Source of the DNA: G964020055 sp964020055
Lineage (GTDB): Bacteria; Pseudomonadota; Alphaproteobacteria; WRAU01; Hepatincolaceae
Direction of reading: 5' to 3'
Assembly (NCBI GenBank): GCA_964020055.1
Contig: OZ026533.1
Location: 434,001 to 498,000 of the forward strand
Length of the DNA stretch: 64,000 nt
How positions within the stretch are numbered: the stretch's first letter is position 1; every line of letters begins with the position of its first letter. Below the pieces are notes generated by a model that searched no databases, was not told the DNA's origin, and was given only the letters and a program-made list of their open reading frames with translations. Of the stretch, positions 55,507 through 64,000 are shown in pieces. Both the position numbers and the translations under genes were made by a program.

Positions 55507-56511
55507 TTGGGATACTTAATAGAAATAAATAATGTTTCTAAAAAATATAATAGTGATTATGCCTTAAAAAATATCAATCTTAAAATTAGTGAAAATGACA
55601 TTTATGGAATTATAGGTGAAAGCGGTGCCGGAAAAAGTACTTTACTAAGAATCTTAAATTTACTAGAAAAACCAACTTCTGGCTCTGTTTTTATAAAAAA
55701 TAAAAATCTATTATCATTAAAAAATAGTGACCTTAGAATTTTAAGACGAAAAATTGGAATGATTTTTCAGGGGTTTAATCTTCTAGCTAATCGTAATGTA
55801 GAACAAAATATTGCTTTACCTTTAGAAATTTTAGGTATTTCTAAAAAAGAAATTAAGGATAAAATTAAAAATCTTATAAAATTAGTAAATTTAGAAGGTA
55901 AAGAAAAACATTATCCTCATCAACTAAGCGGTGGACAAAAACAAAGAGTTGGTATAGCAAGAGCTTTAGCAAACGATCCTTTTATACTTTTATGCGATGA
56001 GGCAACTTCTGCATTAGATCCAAAAAACACTCATGATATTTTAGAATTGTTGAAAAAAATTCAAACTGAAAGAAATTTGACTGTTATATTAATTACTCAT
56101 GAAATGGAGGTTTTATATAGTATATGTAATAAAATTGCAGTTTTAGAACATGGAGAAATAATTGAACATGGAGATCTTAAGACTGTTTTATCTACATCAA
56201 CTAATGAAATTACAAATAAATTTTTACGTAATTCACTAACAACTAATATAAATATACCTAATAATCATTATTTAGATATGTATCTTGATGATGCAGGTAT
56301 ATATATGTCTTTACTTGAAACTTTAAAAAAAGAATTTGATTTAAAAGAGTTAAATATTATTGAAGCAAATATTAAATCTATCAATAATCAATCACAAGGA
56401 ACATTGTTACTTCAAGCTTTAAGCAATAAAAATACAATCAACGAAGATATATATAATAATATAGTTAATTTTTTAAAAATTAAGAATATTCCAGCAAGGG
56501 TAATAATATAA
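55507..56511 (+). CDS. metN: Methionine ABC transporter ATP-binding protein
   Basis: 334 residues from a TTG with GGAGG 10 bases upstream. Walker A GESGAGKSTLL, Q-loop MIFQGFNLL, signature LSGGQKQRVGIARAL, Walker B FILLCDEATSALDP, then the C-terminal NIL domain (about 255-334) that senses methionine. An out-of-frame ATG at 55500 starts an 10-codon frame that ends at 55532 inside metN. Drives methionine uptake with metI and metQ. Confidence 0.94.
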   Translation: MGYLIEINNVSKKYNSDYALKNINLKISENDIYGIIGESGAGKSTLLRILNLLEKPTSGSVFIKNKNLLSLKNSDLRILRRKIGMIFQGFNLLANRNVEQNIALPLEILGISKKEIKDKIKNLIKLVNLEGKEKHYPHQLSGGQKQRVGIARALANDPFILLCDEATSALDPKNTHDILELLKKIQTERNLTVILITHEMEVLYSICNKIAVLEHGEIIEHGDLKTVLSTSTNEITNKFLRNSLTTNINIPNNHYLDMYLDDAGIYMSLLETLKKEFDLKELNIIEANIKSINNQSQGTLLLQALSNKNTINEDIYNNIVNFLKIKNIPARVII

Positions 56512-56512
56512 A

Positions 56513-57172
56513 ATGACAGATATGATGTATGAAAATTTATTATATGCTACTTTAGAAAGTCTTTACTTGGTTAGTATTTCTACTATATTGGTATCTATAT
56601 TTGGAGTACTTTTAGGTTTATTACTTTTTTGTACTTCAAAAAATCAAATTTATGAAAATAAGGTAATTTATAATATATCTTCTGTAATAACAAATATTAT
56701 CAGAGCAATACCTTTTATTATATTAGTTATTATATTATTACCAGTAACTAAGTTTCTTGTTGGAACTATTTTAGGTCCTAATGCTGCTATTCCTGCTTTA
56801 GTAATTGGAATGGCTCCTTTTTATGGAAAAATTATTGAAACATGTTTAAAAGATATACCATTTGGGATTATAGAAGTAGCTAAATCTGAAGGATACTCTA
56901 ATTTACAAATAATTTGTAAAGTTCTTATTCCTGAAAGCATACATAGCATATTAGCTAACTTAACAACTATGTGCATTGCTATACTATCTTATTCTACTGT
57001 ATCTGGAATAATTGGTGCAGGAGGATTGGGTAATTTAGCATATATAGAAGGATTTCAAAGAAATAATAATTTAGTTACTCTTTATGCAACTTTAATTATT
57101 ATTATAATGGTTTTTATCATTCAGTTCGCTGGCAATAAAATAACTCAAAAACTAGATAAAAAAGGATTATAA
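56513..57172 (+). CDS. metI: Methionine ABC transporter permease
   Basis: 219 residues, five membrane segments. Coupling-helix region (ETCLKDIPFGIIEVAKSEGY) with the EAA-type motif and SGIIGAGGLGNLAYIEGFQR near the end are MetI features. Begins one base after metN. Imports D/L-methionine with MetQ. Confidence 0.94.
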   Translation: MTDMMYENLLYATLESLYLVSISTILVSIFGVLLGLLLFCTSKNQIYENKVIYNISSVITNIIRAIPFIILVIILLPVTKFLVGTILGPNAAIPALVIGMAPFYGKIIETCLKDIPFGIIEVAKSEGYSNLQIICKVLIPESIHSILANLTTMCIAILSYSTVSGIIGAGGLGNLAYIEGFQRNNNLVTLYATLIIIIMVFIIQFAGNKITQKLDKKGL

Positions 57173-57173
57173 A

Positions 57174-58022
57174 ATGTATACACTAAAAAAACTTAAAACT
57201 CTTTCTTTATTATTAATATTATTTTTAACTGTTTGCTCTTCAGCAGTATTTGCAAATACTACAATAAAAATAGGTGCTAGTGCTGTTCCTCATGCAGAAA
57301 TCTTAGAGTTTATAAAACCTTTATTGAGTAAAAAAGGAATTGATTTAAAAATCATAGTATTTCAGGATTATTCTTTAGCAAACAGAGCTCTTTATGCTAA
57401 AGATATAGATGCTAACTATTTTCAACATCAACCATATCTTGATAAACAAAATAATGAATATAAATATAATATAGTTTCAGCTGGTAAAGTTCATATTGAA
57501 CCTATTGCTATGTATTCACCAAAATACAAAAGTTTACAAGACATCCCTAATAATGCAACTGTTATTATGAGTAATTCTGTATCTGATAGAGGACGTAATT
57601 TATTGCTTTTACAATCTTCTGGCTTGATTAAATTAAATAATAAAAAACTTACAACAGATTTAGATTTTAATGATATTATCGAAAATAAAAAAAATTTAAA
57701 AATAAAAAATAATGTAGACCCTGCTTTTTTAATAAGCTTATACAAAAATAAAGAAGCTGATTTATTGATTATAAATACAAATTATGCATTACAAGCTAAT
57801 TTAAATCCTAAAAAAGATGGATTATTTGTAGAAAAATCTAGTTCTCCTTATGCAAATATTATAGCGGTTAATCAAGAAGATCTTAATAAACCAGAAATTA
57901 AAACTCTTATGAGAATTTTATATTCAAAAAGTACTAGAGATTTTATTAAAAATAAATATAATGGTGCTGTAATTGCTACCAGAAATAATAATAAAACTGT
58001 TAGTAAAAAGAAAAATAATTAA
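57174..58022 (+). CDS. metQ: Methionine-binding protein
   Basis: 282 residues. Signal peptide SLLLILFLTVCSSAVFA; the Cys is not in a good lipobox (Val before it), so a soluble periplasmic protein rather than a lipoprotein is likely. Body with IKIGASAVPHAEILEFIKPL, DYSLANRALYAKDIDANYFQ, HQPYLDKQN and ASSPYANIIAV-type end (SSSPYANIIAVNQED). Family NlpA/MetQ. Short Lys/Asn tail. One base after metI. Confidence 0.93.
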   Translation: MYTLKKLKTLSLLLILFLTVCSSAVFANTTIKIGASAVPHAEILEFIKPLLSKKGIDLKIIVFQDYSLANRALYAKDIDANYFQHQPYLDKQNNEYKYNIVSAGKVHIEPIAMYSPKYKSLQDIPNNATVIMSNSVSDRGRNLLLLQSSGLIKLNNKKLTTDLDFNDIIENKKNLKIKNNVDPAFLISLYKNKEADLLIINTNYALQANLNPKKDGLFVEKSSSPYANIIAVNQEDLNKPEIKTLMRILYSKSTRDFIKNKYNGAVIATRNNNKTVSKKKNN

Positions 58023-58040
58023 TTTAATACTGTATTTTGA

Positions 58041-58070
58041 AGCTATCTGATATGAAAATTTCAGATAGCT
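58041..58070. terminator. Bidirectional terminator between metQ and argO
   Basis: AGCTATCTGA (58041-58050) pairs with TCAGATAGCT (58061-58070), followed by TTTT on the plus strand. Convergent genes on both sides. Confidence 0.8.
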
Positions 58071-58072
58071 TT

Positions 58073-58684
58073 TTATAGAAAATCAATATAAATTCTAAAA
58101 GCTATATAAAACATCATAATAGCAACAGAAGCATCTAATATTCTCCATGATGTTGGGTTTTTGAATAATGGAGCAATTAGCCTACTACCATAACCTAGTA
58201 ATAAAAAGAAAAATAAAGAAGACAAAATAGAACCTATAGCAAAAAAGTTTTCATAAGGGTGATATTTACTAGCTATAGAGCCAATCAAAATTAAAGTATC
58301 TAAATATACATGAGGATTAAGTGAAGAAATTGCTATACTCATCATTATAGCCTGTTTTTTACTAATTCTTTTCTTATCTTTGGTTATATTAGCTGATTTA
58401 CCACCCTTAAAAGCTGATCTAATATTTAAAATTCCATAACCAGTTAAGAATATAATACCAAACCATGATAAGATAATTTTTACTATATCGTATCTTTGTA
58501 TTATTGCTCCTACTCCGTATATACCAGATAATATAAAAATACTATCTGATATCAAACAAACTATTATAATTGTTCCAATATATTCTTTTTTCAATCCTTG
58601 TTTCAATACAAAACTGCTTTGAGCACCTATTGATGCTATCAAAGATAATGTTATAATGAAACCATAAAACATTACTGAGAACAT
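58073..58684 (-). CDS. argO: LysE/ArgO family amino-acid exporter
   Basis: 203 residues with six hydrophobic segments. N-terminal pattern SLIASIGAQSSFVLKQGLKK and ISSLNPHVYLDTLILIGSIA are LysE/ArgO hallmarks (the Asn-Pro-His pair). Exports basic amino acids such as arginine; exact substrate inferred. Next to a methionine importer but on the other strand. Confidence 0.88.
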   Translation of the reverse strand: MFSVMFYGFIITLSLIASIGAQSSFVLKQGLKKEYIGTIIIVCLISDSIFILSGIYGVGAIIQRYDIVKIILSWFGIIFLTGYGILNIRSAFKGGKSANITKDKKRISKKQAIMMSIAISSLNPHVYLDTLILIGSIASKYHPYENFFAIGSILSSLFFFLLLGYGSRLIAPLFKNPTSWRILDASVAIMMFYIAFRIYIDFL

Positions 58685-58704
58685 AAAAAATCCTATTTTA
58701 AAGG

Positions 58705-59697
58705 TTATAAATTGATAATTCTATATAATAAAGAATATAATATATGATTTTTATCTAAATGTAATTCTTCTGAATAACATTTAGCATTGTTTATATCTTC
58801 TAGCAATCTAGAAAGTTCTATAACGTTTTCTAGGTCTATATTATTACCGATATAGGAATATAATATATCTAATAAAAAACTTATATCAAAATTATTGACT
58901 TTATTTATATTAGCTAATAGTTTGTATATACCTTCTATAGATTTATTTTTGGTTATCAGATTCAATAAATCTTGGACTATTGATAAATTATTATCATGAG
59001 TTAACCAAATATACCTTCCTAAAGAACCTTGAGATAATTCGAATAAAATATTCTTATTTTGCTCATCTATTTTATGATAGCCATCTTGTTTTTCTGCTTC
59101 TTTAGTTATTATATCACTAGATAATCTTTGAAATGATATATTTATACAACGAGATTTTATAGTATCTAATACATTTTTATAGTTATGAGATATTAATATA
59201 AATAGTGTGTTTTTAGGAGGTTCTTCTAAAACTTTTAATAAAGCATTCTTAGAATTATTGTTTAATTCATCTATTGAGTCAATCAATATGATTTTATAAG
59301 TATCATAAATTGTAGTTAGGTGTGTAAAATCTATTATATTTCTTGTTTCATCAATTGATATATTAGATTTAAATGACTTTTTCTTTTCATCATATTTTGG
59401 TGTAACACATAATAAATTCGGATGAACATTATTATTAACTAAATTATTTACATTATCATCATATATTTTTACTAAATTACCCTCATTTATATCATTTCTT
59501 TTTGTTGATAATATTCTTTTGATAAAACTAATAGCATAAGTTGCTTTTCCTATTCCCTTATACCCACTAAATATTAAAGAATTATGTAAAGACTGATTTT
59601 TTACCATTTTGTATATCAAGTCATCTATATAATCATGACCTAAAACATAATTGTTTTTAGGATAACTTTTTAAAGAATTGGAAACATAATCATTCAT
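58705..59697 (-). CDS. holB: DNA polymerase III delta' subunit
   Basis: 330 residues. AAA+ clamp-loader fold: SGYKGIGKATYAISFIKR (P-loop-like, GKGIGKAT with Ala after Lys), IDSIDELNNNSKNALLKVLE and EEPPKNTLFILIS. Sensor SRC in IKSRCINISFQRL. Loads the beta clamp with the gamma/tau subunits. Directly after tmk. Confidence 0.9.
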   Translation of the reverse strand: MNDYVSNSLKSYPKNNYVLGHDYIDDLIYKMVKNQSLHNSLIFSGYKGIGKATYAISFIKRILSTKRNDINEGNLVKIYDDNVNNLVNNNVHPNLLCVTPKYDEKKKSFKSNISIDETRNIIDFTHLTTIYDTYKIILIDSIDELNNNSKNALLKVLEEPPKNTLFILISHNYKNVLDTIKSRCINISFQRLSSDIITKEAEKQDGYHKIDEQNKNILFELSQGSLGRYIWLTHDNNLSIVQDLLNLITKNKSIEGIYKLLANINKVNNFDISFLLDILYSYIGNNIDLENVIELSRLLEDINNAKCYSEELHLDKNHILYSLLYRIINL

Positions 59698-60342
59698 TTA
59701 TTTTAAATTAAAATCAAATTTTAAATTGTACTTATTTTGTATAACACTTAATATATCTTCTTGCACAGATGAAATTTCATTATCAGAATTTATTTTTACT
59801 ACTTCTGCAAAATAATATTCATCTACATTACTAAATGCTTTTTTTACTAAACTATGAAAATCTTTACCATTATTATCAATTTTATTATTTTCTTTTCTAG
59901 TTTGTAATCGATTTTGTGTATTATAACAATCTAAAAGTATTGTAAGATCTGGAAATAAATTAAAATTAAATTTTTGGTGTAATTCATATATAACTTCAAT
60001 ACCAATATTAGCTACAATCCCTTGATAAACTAAGCTAGATAATACAAATCTATCGCATAATATAAAATCTATTTTATCTAAGTTAGGCAAAATATTATTT
60101 ATGATATTTTCATGCCTAGCTGCAGTAAATAATAAAGTATCTGTAATACTGCTTGTTGAATATTTATTAGATAAAACTATATCTCTTAATGTTTCAGCAA
60201 CTAAATTACCACCTGGCTCTCTTAGTAACAAACAAGAATAACCTTGTTTTTGTAGTAAAGAATATAAAAGTTGAATTTGAGTTGTTTTACCAACTCCTTC
60301 TGCGCCTTCAAAAGATAAAAAAATTGTTTTTTTCAATCTCAT
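59698..60342 (-). CDS. tmk: Thymidylate kinase
   Basis: 214 residues. P-loop FEGAEGVGKTTQIQLLYSLL near the start, LREPGG, ICDRFVLSSLVYQG-type DRY motif (here FILCDRFVLSS) and DLTILLDC. Phosphorylates dTMP to dTDP. Overlaps the dacC-type gene upstream by 4 bases and abuts holB. Confidence 0.95.
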   Translation of the reverse strand: MRLKKTIFLSFEGAEGVGKTTQIQLLYSLLQKQGYSCLLLREPGGNLVAETLRDIVLSNKYSTSSITDTLLFTAARHENIINNILPNLDKIDFILCDRFVLSSLVYQGIVANIGIEVIYELHQKFNFNLFPDLTILLDCYNTQNRLQTRKENNKIDNNGKDFHSLVKKAFSNVDEYYFAEVVKINSDNEISSVQEDILSVIQNKYNLKFDFNLK

Positions 60343-61523
60343 ATTTGTAACAACCTTTTTATTAAATAATATGGAGAATAAATAATTTGTAATATTTTAT
60401 TTTCAGGAATAATATCTTCTTCAGAGTTAATCTGATAATTAAGGTTATAATCACCATTTCCTATTACTTTGATATTAGCTAATTGAGTGTTTTTATCAAA
60501 TGAATATTTTATAAAATCAATATAAGATAATATTATTTTTTCTCTTTTTTTCTTTGGTTTACGCAAAGTTATATATGAAATATCTTCTTTAGCTAATATC
60601 TCAATATCTTTAGAAGAAGAACCTATAACCGGTATTTTTACAATAAAATCACCTTTTTTATATATGATTTTTTTTGTGAAGTTATTATAAGCCCAATTTA
60701 ACATTCCTTGAGCAAGAAATATTCTCTGATCATCAGAATTAGCACCTATTATTATACCAATAATTCTAAAGTTTGTTTTTTCTTGTAAAGCAGAAAAAAT
60801 TATTGAATTTCCTATTTCTTTTGTATTATCTATTTGTAGGCCATCTACGATAACATTTCTAGGATAAGTTGAAAATAATAAATCATTTTTATTACGTTGA
60901 GAAATATTATTATGCTTTATATTTTGAAGTTTAAAATAAGATAAATATTGTGGAAAATTTTTAATTATTTTACGAGATAAAATAACTATATCGGCTGCTG
61001 TGGTATACTGATTAATATCATAATAACCTGTTATATTTGTAAAATGAGTATTTTTTAATCCTAAAAAAGAAACCATATAATTCATATTATCAACTAAAGC
61101 TTCTTCTGAACCATATATAAATTCAGCAAGTGCTATTGCTGCATCATTAGCCGATAATACAGTAAGAGCAGTTAATAATTTTTCTATATTAATTTTTTCT
61201 CCTTTACGAAGAAACATATTGGGATGATTAGATCTATAGTTTTTTGCTGCTGCATTTGAACTTACAATCACAGTGTCAGATAATTTTATATCACCCTTAG
61301 ATAATTTATCAAAAACCATATAAATGAACATTAACTTTATTAATGATGCAGGTTGTATTTTTAAACTAGCATTTTTTTCAAACAAAATAGTCCCACTATC
61401 TGCATCTATAAGTAATGCACTTGGAGCGCTAATTCTAAGATTTATAAGAGCTTGTATAGGTAATGGAACAAGTAAAATTATTGTAATAATTAATGAAAAA
61501 ATAAATTTTTTTGAAATCAACAT
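60339..61523 (-). CDS. D-alanyl-D-alanine carboxypeptidase paralogue without KTG
   Basis: 394 residues. Signal peptide 1-25 (LVPLPIQALINLR follows). Ser60-Leu-Ile-Lys63 and Ser124-Ala-Asn126 are present. The third motif, normally in VDGLKTGHT, reads VDGLQIDNT (Gln230-Ile-Asp232), so Lys-Thr-Gly is lost. C-terminal beta-domain is present and a possible membrane-binding helix ends the protein (YSPYYLIKRLLQI). The protein may bind but not process peptidoglycan, or act with altered specificity. Located before tmk-holB as in other alphaproteobacteria. The active paralogue is at 48613. Confidence 0.88.
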   Translation of the reverse strand: MLISKKFIFSLIITIILLVPLPIQALINLRISAPSALLIDADSGTILFEKNASLKIQPASLIKLMFIYMVFDKLSKGDIKLSDTVIVSSNAAAKNYRSNHPNMFLRKGEKINIEKLLTALTVLSANDAAIALAEFIYGSEEALVDNMNYMVSFLGLKNTHFTNITGYYDINQYTTAADIVILSRKIIKNFPQYLSYFKLQNIKHNNISQRNKNDLLFSTYPRNVIVDGLQIDNTKEIGNSIIFSALQEKTNFRIIGIIIGANSDDQRIFLAQGMLNWAYNNFTKKIIYKKGDFIVKIPVIGSSSKDIEILAKEDISYITLRKPKKKREKIILSYIDFIKYSFDKNTQLANIKVIGNGDYNLNYQINSEEDIIPENKILQIIYSPYYLIKRLLQI

Positions 61524-61590
61524 CCTATAATTTTCTCTTTTTTATTAATAAGCACTTTGAAAGTGTACAAATATATTACCATAAAATCCA

Positions 61591-61634
61591 CATAAAAAAG
61601 GAAGAATATGTTAATATATTCTTCCTTTTTTATG
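61591..61634 (-). terminator. Terminator after rlpA
   Basis: A 19-bp perfect stem (61591-61609 with 61616-61634, core GGAAGAATAT), loop GTTAAT. On the minus strand it ends in a T-rich flank. It lies 16 bases beyond the rlpA stop, so dacC-tmk-holB downstream need their own promoter. Confidence 0.88.
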
Positions 61635-61649
61635 TAAAAAAATTTATTT

Positions 61650-62636
61650 TTATTGTTCTACAACAACCCTAGATAAAGTGTAACCTAAACTTGTTAATCT
61701 TTCTTTTACTTTGATAGCATCGTCTATACTTCCATAAGGACCTACTCTAACTCTTAAAACATCTTTTCCATCGATATCAATCTTATGTAAACTAACTACA
61801 CCAATATCGCTCAATGATGCAATATGTGATTTGATTTTGGGATTGTTATCAGAAAATGCACCTACCTGTACAAATACACCTCTTGGAATATACGATTTGA
61901 TATTAGCAGGTTCTTCTAATGAAACTTTTTTAATAAAAGATTGTGACAAATCATCATTAGCATCAGAATTGATATTATTAAGATTCAAATTCTGAGAAAT
62001 ACTTGGTTCAATTGCTACAGTTGACTTTACAACTGTGATTTTATTTTTTACATCGTCATTATTCAGTCTATCGATTGCATTATTTTTTAGCATATTGATT
62101 TTATTTATTTCTGCAACTGCTTCTTTAGAAATTTTAGATAATAATTGTACTTTGACATGTGCAGTACCATTTTTTTCATAACCTAATAATTGAGCAGCTC
62201 TTTTTGATAAGTCTATAACTCTACCAGATACAAAAGGGCCTCTATCATTTACACGTAAAACTATTTTACGCCCATTATCTAAGTTTGTTACTTCAACAAA
62301 ACAAGGCAATGGTAAAGTAGGATGAGCAGCTGTTAAGTTATTCATATCGAAAACCTCACCATTTGAAGTTAGTTTTCCATGAAAATCATCACCATACCAA
62401 GAAGCTATTCCAACTTCATGAAAATTTTCATCTGCAACTGGAGTGTATGAAACTCCTCCAACAGTATAAGTTTTACCTATTTTAGCTACAGGATTAGCAC
62501 CTGATACTTCTTTACCGTCTATAGAAGTTACAGGATTGAAAGGTGCCGCCAATAAATTTGTAGTTACCTGACTTGCGACAAAAGTGTACAGAAATGCACA
62601 CACAACTTTTTTGTTTAACATTTTCACTACCCCCAA
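61650..62636 (-). CDS. rlpA: RlpA-type septal lytic transglycosylase with SPOR domain
   Basis: 328 residues. Signal peptide about 1-31 (FVASQVTTNLLAAPF). RlpA double-psi barrel: VGIASWYGDDFHGKLTSNGE, FDMNNLTAAHPTLPLPCFVE, VRVNDRGPFVSGRVIDLSKR-type (LRVNDRGPF) with catalytic Asp. C-terminal SPOR domain from about 248 (GVFVQVGAFSDNNPKIKS). It cuts denuded septal glycan. No lipobox, so soluble or not lipidated. Confidence 0.93.
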   Translation of the reverse strand: MGVVKMLNKKVVCAFLYTFVASQVTTNLLAAPFNPVTSIDGKEVSGANPVAKIGKTYTVGGVSYTPVADENFHEVGIASWYGDDFHGKLTSNGEVFDMNNLTAAHPTLPLPCFVEVTNLDNGRKIVLRVNDRGPFVSGRVIDLSKRAAQLLGYEKNGTAHVKVQLLSKISKEAVAEINKINMLKNNAIDRLNNDDVKNKITVVKSTVAIEPSISQNLNLNNINSDANDDLSQSFIKKVSLEEPANIKSYIPRGVFVQVGAFSDNNPKIKSHIASLSDIGVVSLHKIDIDGKDVLRVRVGPYGSIDDAIKVKERLTSLGYTLSRVVVEQ

Positions 62637-62863
62637 TGAAATAAAATTTTTTATATAGTTAATCTTTTGTTAACCTTAATTAGAATAGTACTAATAAATA
62701 GTTAACAAAAAGTTAATTTTTGATAATATGAAAATAAAAAATTAAATAATCATTAATTAAATATTATTTAATTTTATTGGATTTCTAGGTTTTATCAGTC
62801 ATAATGAAAGCACTATGTTAATATTTATTAATATATTGCTGAGAATAATTGATTAATCTTTCA
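62637..62863. other. Intergenic stretch, nothing coding
   Basis: 227 bases with repeated TTAATTA-like elements near 62650-62760, the likely rlpA promoter. No RNA gene seen. Confidence 0.4.
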
Positions 62864-63664
62864 TTAATAAAGATTAAATATCATTTTATAAATGATATTT
62901 AATTTATTTATCAAGTTGATTCTTTCAATTTTTTTAGTGTCTAAAATATAATGATTATTGATTATATTTTTTATATAGATTGAACTAAAGTTATTAAGAA
63001 ACATTAGTTTTTTTATTTTTTTATTTAAAATTTTTCTATTATTTAAAATTTTATTGTTCATATCTTTAGCTATATCTAATAAAACTTTAATATTTATTAT
63101 GATATTTTTCTGATTAACCTCAAAATCTTTTGAATTTTCTTTAAAAATTAAAGTATGAACGTTTCTATAAATATTAAATTCTACATTTCTTAATATTCCT
63201 ACAATTGCGTAACGAGTTGCCATTGCTTTAATAGCTTCTTGCTCAATAATAGTTAATGCTTTTTGATTAATTATTTCTGCCAATATCAACCATAAAGAGC
63301 CTTCCGTATTTTCCCCATATTTTATTATTTCTAAAAAAGAATTAAAGGGATACAAATCAGAATCTTTGCTTTTAGCTAGAATATACTGTTCAACTAACGC
63401 TATATCTATATTATATTTGTTTAATATAGATATAGCATTGTCTAAAAGTTCATGACCTGTTTTATTAAAAGAACTTAAAGCGTCTAAATACCATTTTAAT
63501 TTTATTTGTAATATAATTATATTATCTGCATTTAAAGCAATATCAGATATATGAGTAAAAAAATCTAGTAATATTTTACAATCATAATATAATTTATTAG
63601 ATGATAAATATAAACATAAGTATTTTTCTGAATTCTTAGCTTGTAAGTTTTCATAATCATTCAT
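62864..63664 (-). CDS. Squalene/phytoene synthase-like protein (NDUFAF6 type)
   Basis: 266 residues. LYLSSNKLYYDCKILLDFFT, then IILQIKLKWYLDALSSF (in place of IRLQWWRDAL), YGENTEGSLWLILAEI, and ATRYAIVGILRNVEFNIYRN, the layout of NDUFAF6-like proteins of the squalene/phytoene synthase superfamily. NDUFAF6 helps assemble complex I; NDUFA12 is also in this window. The Asp-rich catalytic motifs of true synthases are not visible. The C-terminal 90 residues are Lys/Asn/Ile-rich. Confidence 0.75.
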   Translation of the reverse strand: MNDYENLQAKNSEKYLCLYLSSNKLYYDCKILLDFFTHISDIALNADNIIILQIKLKWYLDALSSFNKTGHELLDNAISILNKYNIDIALVEQYILAKSKDSDLYPFNSFLEIIKYGENTEGSLWLILAEIINQKALTIIEQEAIKAMATRYAIVGILRNVEFNIYRNVHTLIFKENSKDFEVNQKNIIINIKVLLDIAKDMNNKILNNRKILNKKIKKLMFLNNFSSIYIKNIINNHYILDTKKIERINLINKLNIIYKMIFNLY

Positions 63665-63807
63665 TTTATATAATAATTGTTGTATATTTAAGTATTAGTG
63701 TTAGAATTATAAACCTAATTTATATTTTATGTAATAATTTTGCATTTATAATTATAAGCAATTTTTTCCATCATTAACAAATAATCATCTATTCAGGAGT
63801 ATTGAAC

Positions 63808-64000
63808 ATGAATTTTACATTGGAACCACTTCCATATTCTTATGATGCTTTATCTCCTTTTATGTCAAAAGAAACATTATGTTTTCATCATGACAAGCAT
63901 CATTTAACCTACGTTAATAATCTAAATGCATTAATAGAAAATACAAAATTTTCTGATATGCCTTTAGAAGATATCATAAAAGAAACATATAATAAATCTG
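63808..64000 (+). CDS. sodB: Superoxide dismutase (Fe/Mn), partial
   Basis: Starts at ATG 63808 with AGGAG 8 bases upstream and runs off the right edge (64 codons visible). MNFTLEPLPYSYDALSPFMS, then FHHDKHHLTYVNNLNALIEN, the first metal-binding His27 and the family motif. Detoxifies superoxide. Fe versus Mn cannot be decided from this part. Confidence 0.93.
   Translation, partial: MNFTLEPLPYSYDALSPFMSKETLCFHHDKHHLTYVNNLNALIENTKFSDMPLEDIIKETYNKS

Overview
The window is a 64 kb piece of a very AT-rich alphaproteobacterial chromosome, most likely from a host-associated or endosymbiotic lineage (Rickettsiales, Holosporales or a Hepatincola-like group; the exact placement is inference). Lineage signals are the order rpsB-tsf-pyrH-frr-uppS-cdsA, the cluster rpoZ/rel/pdxJ/acpS/lepB/rnc, ratA near lipA, an NDUFA12-type complex I subunit next to MCE (MlaD-like) and DUF2155 genes, and rlpA-dacC-tmk-holB. 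kdsC and several porins indicate a true LPS/porin outer membrane. Codon use and intergenic DNA are strongly A/T biased. No rRNA, tRNA or CRISPR array was found.

Layout. 1-4.4 kb: the regulatory and lysis end of a Mu-like prophage (gp37-like fragment, lysis membrane proteins, GH108 endolysin, Mor, Ner, CI-type repressor with two palindromic operators, Com-like zinc finger), without transposase genes. 4.7-10.5 kb: ABC-F ATPase, then metG-tatD-MBL hydrolase. 10.7-15.3 kb: three porin genes and a decayed fourth copy. 15.4-18.8 kb: ratA and lipA separated by an Mrr-type endonuclease gene, then an unknown outer-membrane barrel. 18.9-24.5 kb: divergent recG and mfd. 24.7-30.5 kb: rnc, lepB, acpS, pdxJ, rel/spoT, rpoZ, smpB. 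30.7-33 kb: pgpA, a Band-7 protein, a lipoprotein. 33-38 kb: cdsA to rpsB with a structured rpsB leader and an internal terminator. 38.6-43.4 kb: kdsC, ssb, uvrA and a decayed copy of the uvrA 3' end. 43.4-45.2 kb: DUF2155, two MCE proteins, NDUFA12. 45.5-48.4 kb: a class II ribonucleotide reductase homologue whose catalytic cysteines are replaced, followed by a hairpin array. 48.6-52 kb: dacC with SPOR, ubiX, trmFO. 52-55.4 kb: decaying mobile DNA (broken ORF, IS1595 fossil, HpaII-like restriction-modification locus). 55.5-58.7 kb: metNIQ and argO. 58.7-62.6 kb: holB, tmk, a second dacC without its KTG motif, rlpA. 62.9 kb to the end: an NDUFAF6-like protein and the start of sodB.

The window mixes intact housekeeping operons with pieces at various stages of decay: prophage, porin copy, uvrA fragment, IS, restriction system, RNR pseudoenzyme and a carboxypeptidase paralogue. 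That is what a genome undergoing reduction would show. The best leads are the RNR homologue lacking its active-site cysteines, the restriction-modification locus in which methylase and nuclease share one frame after a single-base shift, the prophage control region with well-defined operators and a hairpin in front of com, and the rpsB leader.
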